Assembly: GCA_037043455.1 (NCBI GenBank)
Contig: JAWPHD010001277.1
Location: 124,001-188,000, forward strand
Direction: 5' to 3'
DNA from: Cyrtodaria siliqua
Taxonomy: Eukaryota > Mollusca > Bivalvia > Adapedonta > Hiatellidae
DNA length: 64,000 nt
In this document: piece after piece, positions 23,291-34,558 of the stretch
Numbering within the stretch: the first letter of the stretch is position 1
How the letters are laid out: every line of letters begins with the position of its first letter
Program-made: the position numbers and the translations under genes
The notes under the pieces: model-generated
Database searches by the model: none
The model's input: the letters and a program-made list of their open reading frames with translations, nothing else
What the model was told of the DNA's origin: nothing

Positions 23291-23639
23291 CACACAAGAG
23301 TCCACACATAATCATTTAATTTAGCATTGCCACATGATTTTTTATTCACTTAACAAATAGTTCAAAACACTTGTTCATCTATTCAGCTGTATTCCCTGAT
23401 TACAAAACTGAAAATCAAATCAAAATAAGTTTAAATTTTTTTTAGAACATGCCCGTGAGCACCTACAAATTCATGACAATTTCATTTTTACAGAAAAAGC
23501 AACCTCATAATGCGGTATGACTAGATACCAAAAAGAAGTTATGTTCGCAAAAAGAAGGGAAATATCTGAAAAGACAGTGTAATTTAATCATTATTATTGC
23601 TTTAAATCAAATATTTGTTATATCATAAGTTAAATGTAA

Positions 23640-24030
23640 TTAAAAAATTAGAAAGATTGTGTGTCAGATATGGCAATATCAAACAAGTTTTATATAAACT
23701 GTCTTCAATTACCAAGATATGGGGGAGGGATGTATTTGGCTCAAGTTTAGCTGGCTTTAAAACAAATCAAACTTTCAACCAAATTGGGGTTGGGGGGAGG
23801 GATATAAGGATTGTGTGTCAGATATGGCAATATCAAACAAGTTTTATATAAACTGTCTTCAATTACCAAGATAATGGGGAGGGATGTATTTGGCTCAAGT
23901 TGGATTGTGTGTCAGATATGGCAATAATCAAACAAGTTTTATATATACCAAGATAATGGGGAGGGATGTATTTGGCTCAAGCTTAGCTGGCTTTAAAACA
24001 AATCAAACTTTCGACCACAGATTTGACACA
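23640..24030. repeat. Three partial tandem copies of a 120-160-bp unit
   Basis: TTGTGTGTCAGATATGGCAA ... GGGGAGGGATGTATTTGGCTC occurs at about 23657, 23811 and 23902. Copy 3 has lost an internal segment. The high identity points to a recent local duplication. Confidence 0.8.
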
Positions 24031-24430
24031 AACTTGGTAGAGGACCATAAACTGAGTGTAAATACAAAATATTAAACTGTTGACTCTTGTTATTTCAGAG
24101 AAGATTTTTTAAGTTTGTACCTATATATAAGTCTATATAAAACATGTGACCCCGGGAATACGGCCAAATTTGACTCCAGTGTCATCATTTGGTGGATGAC
24201 CATAAGCTGATGGTAAATACAATACAACATATTAAACCTCAGGCTCTTGTAGTTTCAGAGAAGATTTTTTTTAAGTTTTTCCCTATGTAACTTTATGTAA
24301 AAAATGCCATCCCTGGGGAGGGGCCAAATTAGACCCCAGTGTCACCATCTGAACAATTTTTTTAGAGGAACATAAGCTGATAATAAATACAAAATATTAA
24401 ACCTTTAGCTCCTGTAATTTCAAAAACTAG
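24030..24430. repeat. Diverged units of the element D core
   Basis: About two units with AACTTGGTAGAGGACCATAA, ATATTAAAC and CAGAGAAGATTTTTT. They resemble the 19490-21480 array but lack the terminal signatures. Confidence 0.6.
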
Positions 24431-25024
24431 AAAAAAATATTATATACTCCATGTTAATTGATTTTGAATTCTGCATTAGCAAAAAGAACTTCCAATGTTC
24501 CAAAAAGACACTATAAAATCTTTATTATTTATTTAAATCAAATATTTTTTTATACCATAAATTTTTTAAATTAAGTAAAAGAATAGTAATATGAAGAAAA
24601 GTAAAGTTTCCATTTAAAAGGAACGGCTTACCTTTTAAATAGATGTAAAAGTGGTGTGTGGGTACAAGGTGACAAGAGCTGTAGATAATTTTCGACTACA
24701 ATAAGTATTTACTGATCAGATTCAAAATGAATGAGTAAAGGGAACTCATTCATAGTAAACACTTACTTTGAATAGTTCATGCTTTCAATTGGAAGTGAAT
24801 TAATACATTTTAAAGGGAACAAAGATTCTGATTACATCGAAGTAAAGTAAAAAACAAAAGAATCACTGTATGATCGTAATATCAGACACATGATTGGAGC
24901 AATTTTCAACATGTAAATATGGAATAAACTGTTCCACAGGACAAAACATAAAAATATAATACTTATGATTTTTAAAAGTTATGAGTTTTTGTAGTAAGTT
25001 GATGAGTAATGATACTCACATTTT

Positions 25025-26062
25025 TAAGCAAGAGGTCAATGACCATGAAGCTCTACTGGCAGGTATTCCTGTGAAGTTTCATGAAAATCTGAAAAGTAGT
25101 TTCAGAGTAGTCGTTACAAGTTTTTATATATATAACTCTATGTAAACAAAGATGGCCACTGGCAAGCATGTTTAATGTTGAATCAAAATAATTTTCAACA
25201 AGGACCAACAACATGCCAAACAAATAATTTTAGAAAAAGTCCCATCAATATCACTTATAGTTTTCAAGAAGTAGTCGCTACAAATCTGTGTTTTTTTCAT
25301 CTATTTTTAGCCTTGGAGGCCATCTTGAATTTCGGGCCGACCTGAAATTTTGTTAGGATCAACTACACATCAAGAGCAATATTCCAGTGAAGTTTCATAA
25401 ATCCATCACATAGTTTCAGAGGAGTAGTCGCTTTATGTTTTTAATAAATGACTCCATGTAAACAAACATGGCCGCTGGTAGCCATGTTTAATGTAGAATC
25501 AAAATGATTTTCGACAGGGACCAACATTATGTCATGCTGATCATTTTATAAAAGTCCCATATCAATATCACTTAGTTTTCAAGAAGTAGTCGCTACAATT
25601 TTATTTTTTTTAAATCTATTTTTAGCTTGGCGGCCATCTTGAATTTCCAGTCGACCTGAAATTTTGCTAGGACCAACTAGACATCAAGAGCAATATTCCT
25701 GTTACGTTTCATGAAAATCCATCAAGTAGTTTCTGAGGAGTAGTCGCTACAAGTTTTCACTATATAACTCTATGTAAACAATGATGGTTGCCGTTGCCGG
25801 CAGCCATGTTTAATGTCAAATCATAATGATTTTCGACAAGGACCAACATCATGCCATGTTGATCATTTCAGAAAAAGTCCCAAATCAATATCACTTACAG
25901 TTCTCAAGAAGTAGACGCTTGAAAACTTGTTTTTTAAAAATCTATTTTTAGCAGTGGCGGCCATCTTGAATTTCCGGCGACCTGAAATTTTACAAGGACC
26001 AACTAGACATCAAGAGCAACATTCCTGTGAAGTTTCATATACATCTGTAAAGTAGTTTCAGA
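25025..26062. repeat. Tandem units of about 300 bp (third core type)
   Basis: Around three and a half units share GGCGGCCATCTTGAATTTC, GACCAACTAGACATCAAGAG, CCTGTGAAGTTTCATG and AAGAAGTAGTCGCTACAA. The left edge has GAAGCTCTACTGGCAGG, echoing the pearl-like 5' signature. Not coding. Confidence 0.65.
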
Positions 26063-26064
26063 GG

Positions 26065-26162
26065 AGTAGTTGGTATAATAGTCACAATGGAAATTAAAAG
26101 GTGTCATTTTTTCATATTTTTGCACATTAATTGTTATAATAGTCACAATGGAAATTAAAAGA
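26065..26162. repeat. Tandem duplication of about 70 bp
   Basis: TATAATAGTCACAATGGAAA TTAAAAG occurs at about 26075 and 26136. Confidence 0.75.
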
Positions 26163-26428
26163 CCTTTGCCTTTTGTACTTTATTCAATTGTTGGTATTTT
26201 CATTTTCTGTAAAAACAATTATATATTTAAACAACTGCATGTTTGAAGCATTCAATGGTTATGTTATATCCTAATTCTTTCTTAATTATTATTACTAAAT
26301 CCTTTCTTCGATAATTCTATAAAACCTGTGAAACAGTTGTATTTGATTTTATAAGTATAATAAGCCTCACCAAAAGATGAACTATTTCGTTCAACACAAA
26401 GTAAGGCTAAAGTAGGAGAAAACAAATT

Positions 26429-28142
26429 ATGCTCCCTGAAAAGATGAGCATTACGCTCCATGAAAATATTACCATTATGCTCCATGAAAAGATGAGCATT
26501 ACGCTCCATGAAAATATTACCATTATGCTCCATGAAAAGATGAGCATTACGCTCCATGAAAATATTACCATTATGCTCCATGAAAAGATGAGCATTACGC
26601 TCCATGAAAATATTACCATTATGCTCCCTGAAAAGATGAGCATTACGCTCCATGAAAAGATGAGAATTACGCTCCATGAAAAGATGAGCATTACGCTCAA
26701 TGAAAAGATGATCATAACGCTCCATGAAAAGTAGAGCATTATGCATCTTGAAAAGATGAACATTACGCTACATGTACATGAAAACAGCCTGATGAAAAGA
26801 TGAGCATTACGCTCCATGAAAAGATGAGCATTACGTTATGCTCCATGAAAAGATTATGCTCCATGAAAAGATGAGCATTACGCTCCATGAAAAGATGAGC
26901 ATTACGCTAAATGAAAAGATGAGCATTATGCTCCTTGAAAAGATGAGTATTACGCTCCATGAAAAGATGAGTATTACGCTCCTTGAAAAGATGAGTATTA
27001 CGCTAAATGAAAAGATGAGCATTATGCTCCTTGAAAAGATGAGTATTACGCTCCATGAAAAGATGAGCATTACGCTCCATGAAAACAGGCTGATGAAAAG
27101 ATGAGCATTACGCTAAATGAAAAGATGAGCATTACGCTCCATGAAAAGATGAGCATTACGCTCCATGAAAACAGGCTGATGAAAAGATGAGCATTACGCT
27201 AAATGAAAAGATGAGCATTACGCTCCATGAAAAGATGAGCATTACGCTCCATGAAAAGATGAGTATTACGCTCCATGAAAACAGGCTGATGAAAAGATGA
27301 GCATTACGCTAAATGAAAAGATGAGCATTACGCTCCATGAAAAGATGAGAATAACGCTCCATGAAAAGAAGAGAATTACGCTCCATGAAAAGATGAGCAT
27401 TATGCTCCTTGAAAAGATGAGCATTATGCTCCATGAAAAGATGAGCATTACGCTCCACGAAAAGATGAGCATTACGCTTCATGAAAAGATGAGCATTACG
27501 CTCCATGAAAAGATGAGCATTACACTCCTTGAAAAGATGAGCATTACGCTCCTTGAAAAGATGAGCATTATGCTCCATGAAAAGATGAGCATTACGCTCC
27601 ACGACAAGATGAGCATTATGTTCCATGAAAAGATGAGCATTACGCTCCATGAAAAGATGAGCATTACGCTCCATGAAAACAGGCTGATGAAAAAATGAGC
27701 ATTACGTTCCATGAAAAGATGAGCATTATGCTCCACAAAAAGATGAGCATTACGCTCCATGAAAAGATGAGCATTACGCTCCATGAAAAGATGAGAATTA
27801 CGTTCCATGAAAAGATGAGCATTACGTTCCATGAAAAGATGAGAATTACGTTCCATGAAAAGATGAGCCTTACGTTCAATGAAAAGATGAACATTATGCT
27901 CCATGAAAAGATGAGCATTATGAATAGATGAGCATTATGCTCCATGAAAGGATTAGCATTACGCTTCATAAAAAGATGAGCATTACGTTCCATGAAAAGA
28001 TGAGCATTACGCTCCATGAAAAGATGAGAATTACACTCCATGAAAAGAAGAGAATTACCCTCCATGAAAAGATGAGCATTACGCTCCTTGAAAAGATGAG
28101 CATTATGCTCCATGAAAAGATGAGCATTATGCTCCATGAAAA
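26429..28142. repeat. 24-bp minisatellite, left block
   Basis: About 70 copies of a 24-bp unit, ATGAAAAGATGAGCATTACG plus CTCC. Because 24 is a multiple of three and the unit has no stop in several frames, long apparent frames arise on both strands; I treat none as genes. A 48-bp two-unit period with a TATTACC variant marks 26430-26620. A higher-order boundary, GAAAACAGGCTGATG, recurs near 27080, 27170, 27280 and 27678. Confidence 0.9.
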
Positions 28143-29485
28143 CTAGGCTAGCGCTAGGATTTTAAACCCTATAGCCAAATCTGGCTAAAGCCCTAAAAAT
28201 TCCTTTAGCCAGATTAGAATGTCTTTAGCCAGACTTTTGCCTAGATATTTTTTAACGAATTGTAGGTGCTAAAACTTCAAGTTTGCGTACACATCAATAG
28301 TAAGTTAAAAAAGTATGCTTTATTAACCTATATGTATAGGGTATCAATATGTCCACATCATATGCATTCTGCTTTAGTGCTTACAATTACTTATAATTAC
28401 AATTGGAGCTGTACAATATTCAAAAAGTTTTAAAAATTGTATTTAATTTAATGCTATTTTAATTTTTAAAAAATGTCGACTGAAATTTTAAAAAGGACAA
28501 TGAATGCATGCATATAAGAAAATATAAAAATACAGACTCTTGTCACCATTGATTAGACCATTTAGTATTTTCATTAAATGTATTTAAATATAGGCCTACT
28601 AACATTCATAGAAGTAAAATAAATATATTTAAAAACGTAAGGCTAAGCTGAGGCATATACAACAAGTTCAACTAACAGGAGTTCCAAAGGAGCTAGAAAG
28701 ATCGCGCTGCATTGTGAGACAAAATTCAGAAATGCCACATACACCACGAATATCGTGCACAGAGTAAGTAATAAAAGCCACTTCATTCTAAAATTGTACC
28801 TCAATATTTTGAGTAAGCGCACCTTTTGCATTTTTTCATGTTGATTGTTCAACCATAAATTATCCCAATTCAGAGACAGTCGATCAAACATCGGTTCACA
28901 CATGCCATTGTTCTAGTTTACGCTACCGGGTGTACAACTAATTAGTCTTATCAGTGATCGTAAAGTTCGAAAAACACCGACGGCATCTCGAGCTTATTAA
29001 TTCGTAAGCAAACTTTGCGATTTGAAAAGCCATTTTGACCGTTAGAGGGCGCCACGTTATTTTTAATGTTTTACCCGGCTCGATAACACAGTTAAATATG
29101 TGGATAATATTGAGCGCGGGGTCACAAACAAGTTGATTGACAGCAAGAGGCGGAACAGTGGGCGGAGTCTATCGCACAGTGACAATAGAAACAATAAATG
29201 ACAGCGGTCTTCAATAAACACTGCGATAATTAGTTTATCAGTCCAAATTGATTGTTGCTAATTAGCTAGCAACACCCAGCGGGGTAGTGGCTTTATAAAC
29301 AGTAAAATACTTTGTGTATTAGAATTCGGGATTTTCCGAGATTTTAGACAAAATTGGTCGGAAATTTGGATTCGCCAGACCGCCGATGTCTGGCGAATTT
29401 GATATGTATTTCTTACGATTTTCATTCGCCAGATCGGGTTTCTTTTCGCCTATGGCGATTTGGCGAATGCTTAACGCGAGCCTAG
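28143..29485. mobile_element. 1.34-kb TIR element inserted in the 24-bp minisatellite
   Basis: The left end is CTAGGCTAGCGCTAGGAT; the right end read inward is CTAGGCTCGCGTTAAGCAT. GAAAA flanks both sides (28138-28142 and 29486-29490), consistent with a 5-bp target duplication inside one repeat unit. The left subterminal region repeats TTAGCCAGA; the right repeats TTCGCCAGA in both orientations. No transposase is recognisable (the longest frame, 28643-28903 minus, resembles nothing I know). Superfamily not assigned. Confidence 0.65.
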
Positions 29486-30016
29486 GAAAAGATGAGCATT
29501 ACGCTCCACGAAAAGATGAGCATTACGCTCCACGACAAGATGAGCATTACGCTCCATGAAAAGATGAGCATTACGCTCCATGAAAAGATGAGCATTACGC
29601 TCCATGAAAAGATGAGAATTACGTTCCATGAAAAGATGAGCATAACGTTCAATGAAAAGATGAGCATTATGCTCCATGAAAAGATGAGCATTATGAAAAG
29701 ATGAGCATTATGCTCCATGAAAAGATGAGCATTATGAAAAGATGAGCATTAAGCTCCATGAAAAGATTAGCATTACGCTTCATAAAAAGATGAGCATTAC
29801 GTTCCATGAATAGATGAGCATTACGCTCCATGAAAAGATGGGCATTACGCTCCACGAAAAGATGAGCATTACGCTCCATGAAAAGATGAGAATTACGCTC
29901 CATGAAAAGAAGAGAATTACGCTCCATGAAAAGATGAGCATTACGCTCCTTGAAAAGATGAGCATTACGCTCCATGAAAAGATGAGCATTACGCTTCATG
30001 AAAACAGGCTGATGAA
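29486..30016. repeat. 24-bp minisatellite, right block
   Basis: This continues the 26429 array with the same ATGAAAAGATGAGCATTACG unit and ends at the GAAAACAGGCTGATGAAAAG boundary. About 22 copies, some shortened to GAGCATTATGAAAAGAT. Confidence 0.9.
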
Positions 30017-30084
30017 AAGTGGGATGTTCAGATTTATAAGCAAAGTCTGTATTAATCCTATATTGAGTAAATTCACTCTTTTAT

Positions 30085-30660
30085 GACGATATCTAAATAT
30101 TTGACACTTGATATGAAAAAGCTATTATATAATACATATTTAGCTCCAATATTTGATTATGGTTCTATCCTCTGGAGTAATTGTACTAAATAAAATTTTA
30201 CAAAGGTTCCTTCTTTTATAAAAACCTTTACATACACCTTCTGCAAATCTTTTCAATGAGTTAATATTGGATGTCATTTGAAACAAGGTGTAAATTTCAA
30301 GTAGGTGTTTTAGTTTATAAAGCAATTCATAATCTTACAGCAATATACGTAAGTAAATTAATAACATGTTCTGAAAATAACAGATATAATTTAAGATCAT
30401 GCATTAAACATGACATTAAACATACTAGACCTAAATCCAAATATTTAAAACACTCTTTTACCTATGTTGCCATGCAGACTTGGAATTCAGTCCCAGAAAA
30501 AATGCGGACTTCTGTTTCTATTTATGCTTTCAAATCCAATTATAAGCTATTTCTATTTGAAGATTTTGAAGGTGTTCTGCTCAACTTAAGTTGTGTTAAT
30601 AGTGAATACTTGTTTTGTATGCCAGCTTGTAACATGGTATTAATGTTATGTGCATGTATT
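30085..30660 (+). pseudogene. Non-LTR retrotransposon RT C-terminal fragment
   Basis: Translation near 30104-30190 gives LYNTYLAPIFDYGSILWSNC, and after frameshifts 30271-30590 gives FQVGVLVYKAIHNL, RYNLRS, TRPKSKYLKHSFTY and TWNSVPEKMR. This is the conserved tail after the RT thumb in Jockey/CR1-like LINEs. The N-terminal RT and endonuclease regions are absent, as expected for a 5'-truncated copy. Stops and frameshifts make it a dead fragment. Confidence 0.75.
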
Positions 30661-30719
30661 CGTTTATTAGTTGATGTTGTTATTAGAAGGCCTCATGGAA
30701 GATAAGTGTTGTGCAATTG

Positions 30720-33640
30720 ATTGTATAATCCTAATGAGTTGTACGTACCTTCATGAAATAAAGGCCCATTGTGAAGTTGCTATTTTTAGGTATTGAATAT
30801 TCATGAGATATCTGCAGCCAGCGCCCTCTAGCGAGGTTTGGCAATGCTAATCATTTATGATTAGGTATGATAATGCCGAGTCAACAAGGGATTTTTCTCA
30901 CGGATCAAAATTAATGGCAGATGGTATATTTCTTAGAACTACACACACACACACACATCAAATTGGGAAATTTTATGACATTGAAAATGACTTGACACAC
31001 ATAATCAGGGCAAGAAAATTTGTTTCTGAGTTACTCGTCCTACGCAATATTTGAATGGCCAAATTGATAAATTGTTAAAGAATTTATCTGAATTTCTACT
31101 CGTCCCGCATCAATGAGCACTCGTCATAGCTGTAAAAATGTATCCATTTAAAAATCCTGTATATTTGTTGAATTGATATCTTCAATAAGCTTCGAACTTT
31201 TAAATGATATAATTTGTCGTTCCATACATCTGAGGAAAATCCCGAAACATCGATAAAAACAAAAGCTTAGGTTGGAGATTCCATCCTGGAAACGACCGTC
31301 ATTTTGGATAAACATAGTTCAATGTGTTTGGGAAATACCCTCCTTGTGGCTATTTCTGAACTCAAATTTGAAAACGAGGCTATCTATTTCATCAGAAGAG
31401 GCACCTCGACAGGGAAAACCATTTTTTTTCGATTAAATAAATGTAAATTACTATCAAAACTCGAAAATTACCCATTTTTCAGGAGCTATATTTCCCTCAA
31501 ACTTGAATCGGCCTTTTATGGACTGGTACAGGCCTCTACATTAACTTTTGGATCCACTTCAGAAATCCACTTGTCCTGACCTATAATGAACTTGTCCGAA
31601 TATGAAATCTCAATATTTTACTGTAAAGGCATTAAAACATGTAAAATAAAGCATTTCTATTCAGAGATTGCGATCCGATGAAGCGTGATACATGTGCCAA
31701 TCCGCAAAGCGGTCGTATGTGATTGTCGCAAAATGTTCAAGCGATTTTTATTTCGTAAAATGACGATACAGGGATCCCAAGCAACGTGTTGCGACAAGCA
31801 ACTATCTATATATACACTATCTATATATATCGGCAGGGAAAATCCTGCCGCGCATGCGCAAAACTGTCTAGTTTACAATCACTTCATATTAGACAACACT
31901 CGCTACCTGCGAGGTTTGAATTTTGTCATTGGCGTGGGTTTTCAGCGTATTTTGGCGTGGGTTTTCATTTTGATTTTTTTTTTTTTTTTTTTTCTACTTG
32001 CCCGATCAGACAACCTGGATTCAGAATCAACTTGTCCGGACCCAAGTCTGGGTTGCCAAACCTATCGGACAATGCCTAATGTCGAGCCATGTGGTCACAG
32101 TAGAATATTTGGACTTTTATCTTTGAGAATATCACAAAACAAACATAAACCTGGAGCACTTTTTTGCGCCGAGCACCCAAAGTACCCCCTCAAACAGGGT
32201 TTTAGGTACAGATTTAAGCGTCATGTATAAAATATGACAGACAATATTTGAATAGGTGTAAAGTTATAACTTGGTTATTTTTTGATGGATTTTGATGAAT
32301 AGTTTGTATCATAGAATTGTTTGTCATCATAGAACGTAACTGTTTGTTTTATTTATTTTTTAAAAAAAAAAATCATTTTTGACCGTTATCCCTAAATGGT
32401 GGGCAATGTATGTGTGTAAAATGGTGAAATAGGGCAGCACTTCACATAATATTAAATTCCTGTAGAATGGTGAAACAGGGTGAGCACTTCACTAATGTGA
32501 ACAGCACAGAGTGGGCATTCCAGTAATGTTTACAGCCTCTTAAAAATATATTCGCCTGGCTCCTGCCGACAAAGTGAATAATTTATAGAACGGTTTAAAA
32601 CAATATCCTTTTTTAATTGGTAATTTGCTGAATATATATACATACCATGTATTTAATTGTCTTCATATACAAAACTCCTGCTATTTAAATGAACTAAAGG
32701 CAAAATTCCAGGGCTAATCTATTTTTAGCACGTAGGGATTTCCAAATTCCAAAAGTCATAGGAAGTTTCACGTAAAACGCAACAGTTTGAAACTTTCGGT
32801 ACTAGTTTTCGCTAAATAACAAATTTGTGACATTAACTTTAATATATAACAGACTTATCTTAACAATTTATCACCGGTAAAGTGGCAAAAACTATCACAA
32901 GCAAAATTAAATTTAAATATACGTAACACCATCTTGGATCTCCGAGACGGAGTTGATTTACCGGAATGGACTGAAATGGAGATACAATTTACCGAAATGG
33001 ACCGAAATAAATATTACGATTTACCGAAATGGATAAGATACGGTAATATTTATTTCCAGTCGGTTATATGCAAACAATATAAACATAAGCGTTAAGATTT
33101 TTTCAGACAAGACACAGTATCCAATTAACAAGCAAACAAAAGGCCTAGGGTCTACTTGGTATAAAATAGCATTTAAGCGTTAAGACAATGCCCACACTTT
33201 CAGAATATCTCATTAGCAAATAAAACATACCATTCAAATTAAGAATAGATAAGCAATATTTATAGACATTTCAATAGAACGAAACATGTAGACTATTTGA
33301 TACTTAATATTTGTTAAATTCTTGTAAATATCTAGACCCAAAAAAGCAAGCCAGAAAAAAAACAGCCTCATCTGTGCAAGGCAAAAGTTTGACTAACCAA
33401 GATAGATAACCGGGTTAATTAAAATGAAGAAATATTAAACTCCTAGAAAATATGCATACTTTAAAGCTGAATTACTTTTTCCTGAAATGAAATCAGTACA
33501 AAAACGTTAATTTCTTATTTATTTTATTATATACCATATTGGACCTTTCTACTCTTACTAACTACTGATTTCACGGGGCATCATTTGATTGTTATAGATG
33601 ATGCATCATGGGATGAAGAGTTGGCCTTCGTCCGTTAACT
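30720..33640. other. Mostly unassigned AT-rich DNA
   Basis: It holds a CA microsatellite (about 30939-30957), a T-tract (about 31974-31994) and three TTTACCGAAATGG-type motifs (32955-33045). The 181-codon frame at 31685-32230 crosses the T-tract, has no recognisable domain and is not supported as a gene. Confidence 0.5.
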
Positions 33641-33715
33641 GTTACCTTGTTAACGCGATAGGGCCTTCATTTTTCATCCGATCTATACCAAACGTTGCCA
33701 GGTTGTTGTTACGTG
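33640..33715 (-). repeat. Antisense fragment of the pearl-like core
   Basis: GATAGGGCCTTCATTTTTCA TCCGATCT is the reverse complement of the element B core (AGATCGGATGAAAAATGAAG). Truncated on both sides. Confidence 0.65.
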
Positions 33716-33829
33716 AATCACAAGCACATATGCATACACAGTAAAAGAGGACTGTAAAGAAAGAAAATATTTGTTAGTAAGACAAATATAAGCTTCACAC
33801 ACAGCAAGTTCCGTTGCAATATCTCATTC

Positions 33830-34410
33830 CTTACTTAAGTAATTGAGCGAAAATCGTTTTTCTATTTTTATTAACAGTGACATTGACCGTGACCCAAAAT
33901 GCAATCCCAAGCTTCCGTTCCATATAAGGTACCTACACAACAAGTTTCGTTTCCAATATGAAGTTATTGAGCGGAAACATTTTTCTATTTTTAGTAGCAA
34001 TGACCTTGACCTTGACCGCTTTCCCAAATGCAATCCCAAACTTCCTTTTGATATAAGCTACCTACACATCAAGTTTACATTCTAATAATTCATTGCTTAC
34101 TTAAGTTATTGAGCGAACACCGTTTTTCTATTTTTAGTAAAAGTGACATTGACCTTGATCCCAGTGATCCCAAATGTAACCTCAAGTTTCCTTTCCATAT
34201 AAGCTACTGCAAGTTTCATCGTAGTACCTTATTCCTAACAAAAGTTATTGAGCGGAAACGTTTTTATATTTTAGTAACAATGACCTTGACCTTGACCTCA
34301 GTGACCTCAAATTCAATCCCAAGCTTTCTGTCCATGTAAGTTACCTACTTTGCAAGTACCATCGCAATACCTCATTCCTAACAAAAGTTATTAAGCGGAA
34401 ACTAAGAGTT
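33830..34410. repeat. Tandem units of about 140 bp with a GACCTTGACC core
   Basis: Five units share TTATTGAGCGGAAAC, TTTTTCTATTTTTAGTAA, TGACCTTGACC and CTTTCCATATAAGCTACC. Short open frames here follow the repeat and are not genes. Confidence 0.75.
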
Positions 34411-34558
34411 TGGCTCCGCACGCACGCACGCGAAGCCGATTTTCCAAGAAAAATGCTCAGTGAATGTTTACGATTCTTGTTTGGTATCGTCATTTAGGGA
34501 CTCGAGGCACAACATACATAAAACGGGTTTTGACCTCCTGCATAAAGAGACCCCTCTA

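Noticed and set aside
26429..30016. CRISPR-like array
   Set aside because: Units are contiguous, with no unique spacers, in a eukaryotic genome.
26282..30086. Long open frames on both strands with 8-residue repeats
   Set aside because: They follow from a stop-free 24-bp repeat unit. They overlap on opposite strands and have no flanking gene structure.
30857..31054. Short frame with THTHTH
   Set aside because: Product of a CA microsatellite.
31685..32230. 181-codon frame as a gene
   Set aside because: Crosses a long T-tract, has no domain, no splice or start context, and a second frame is equally open.
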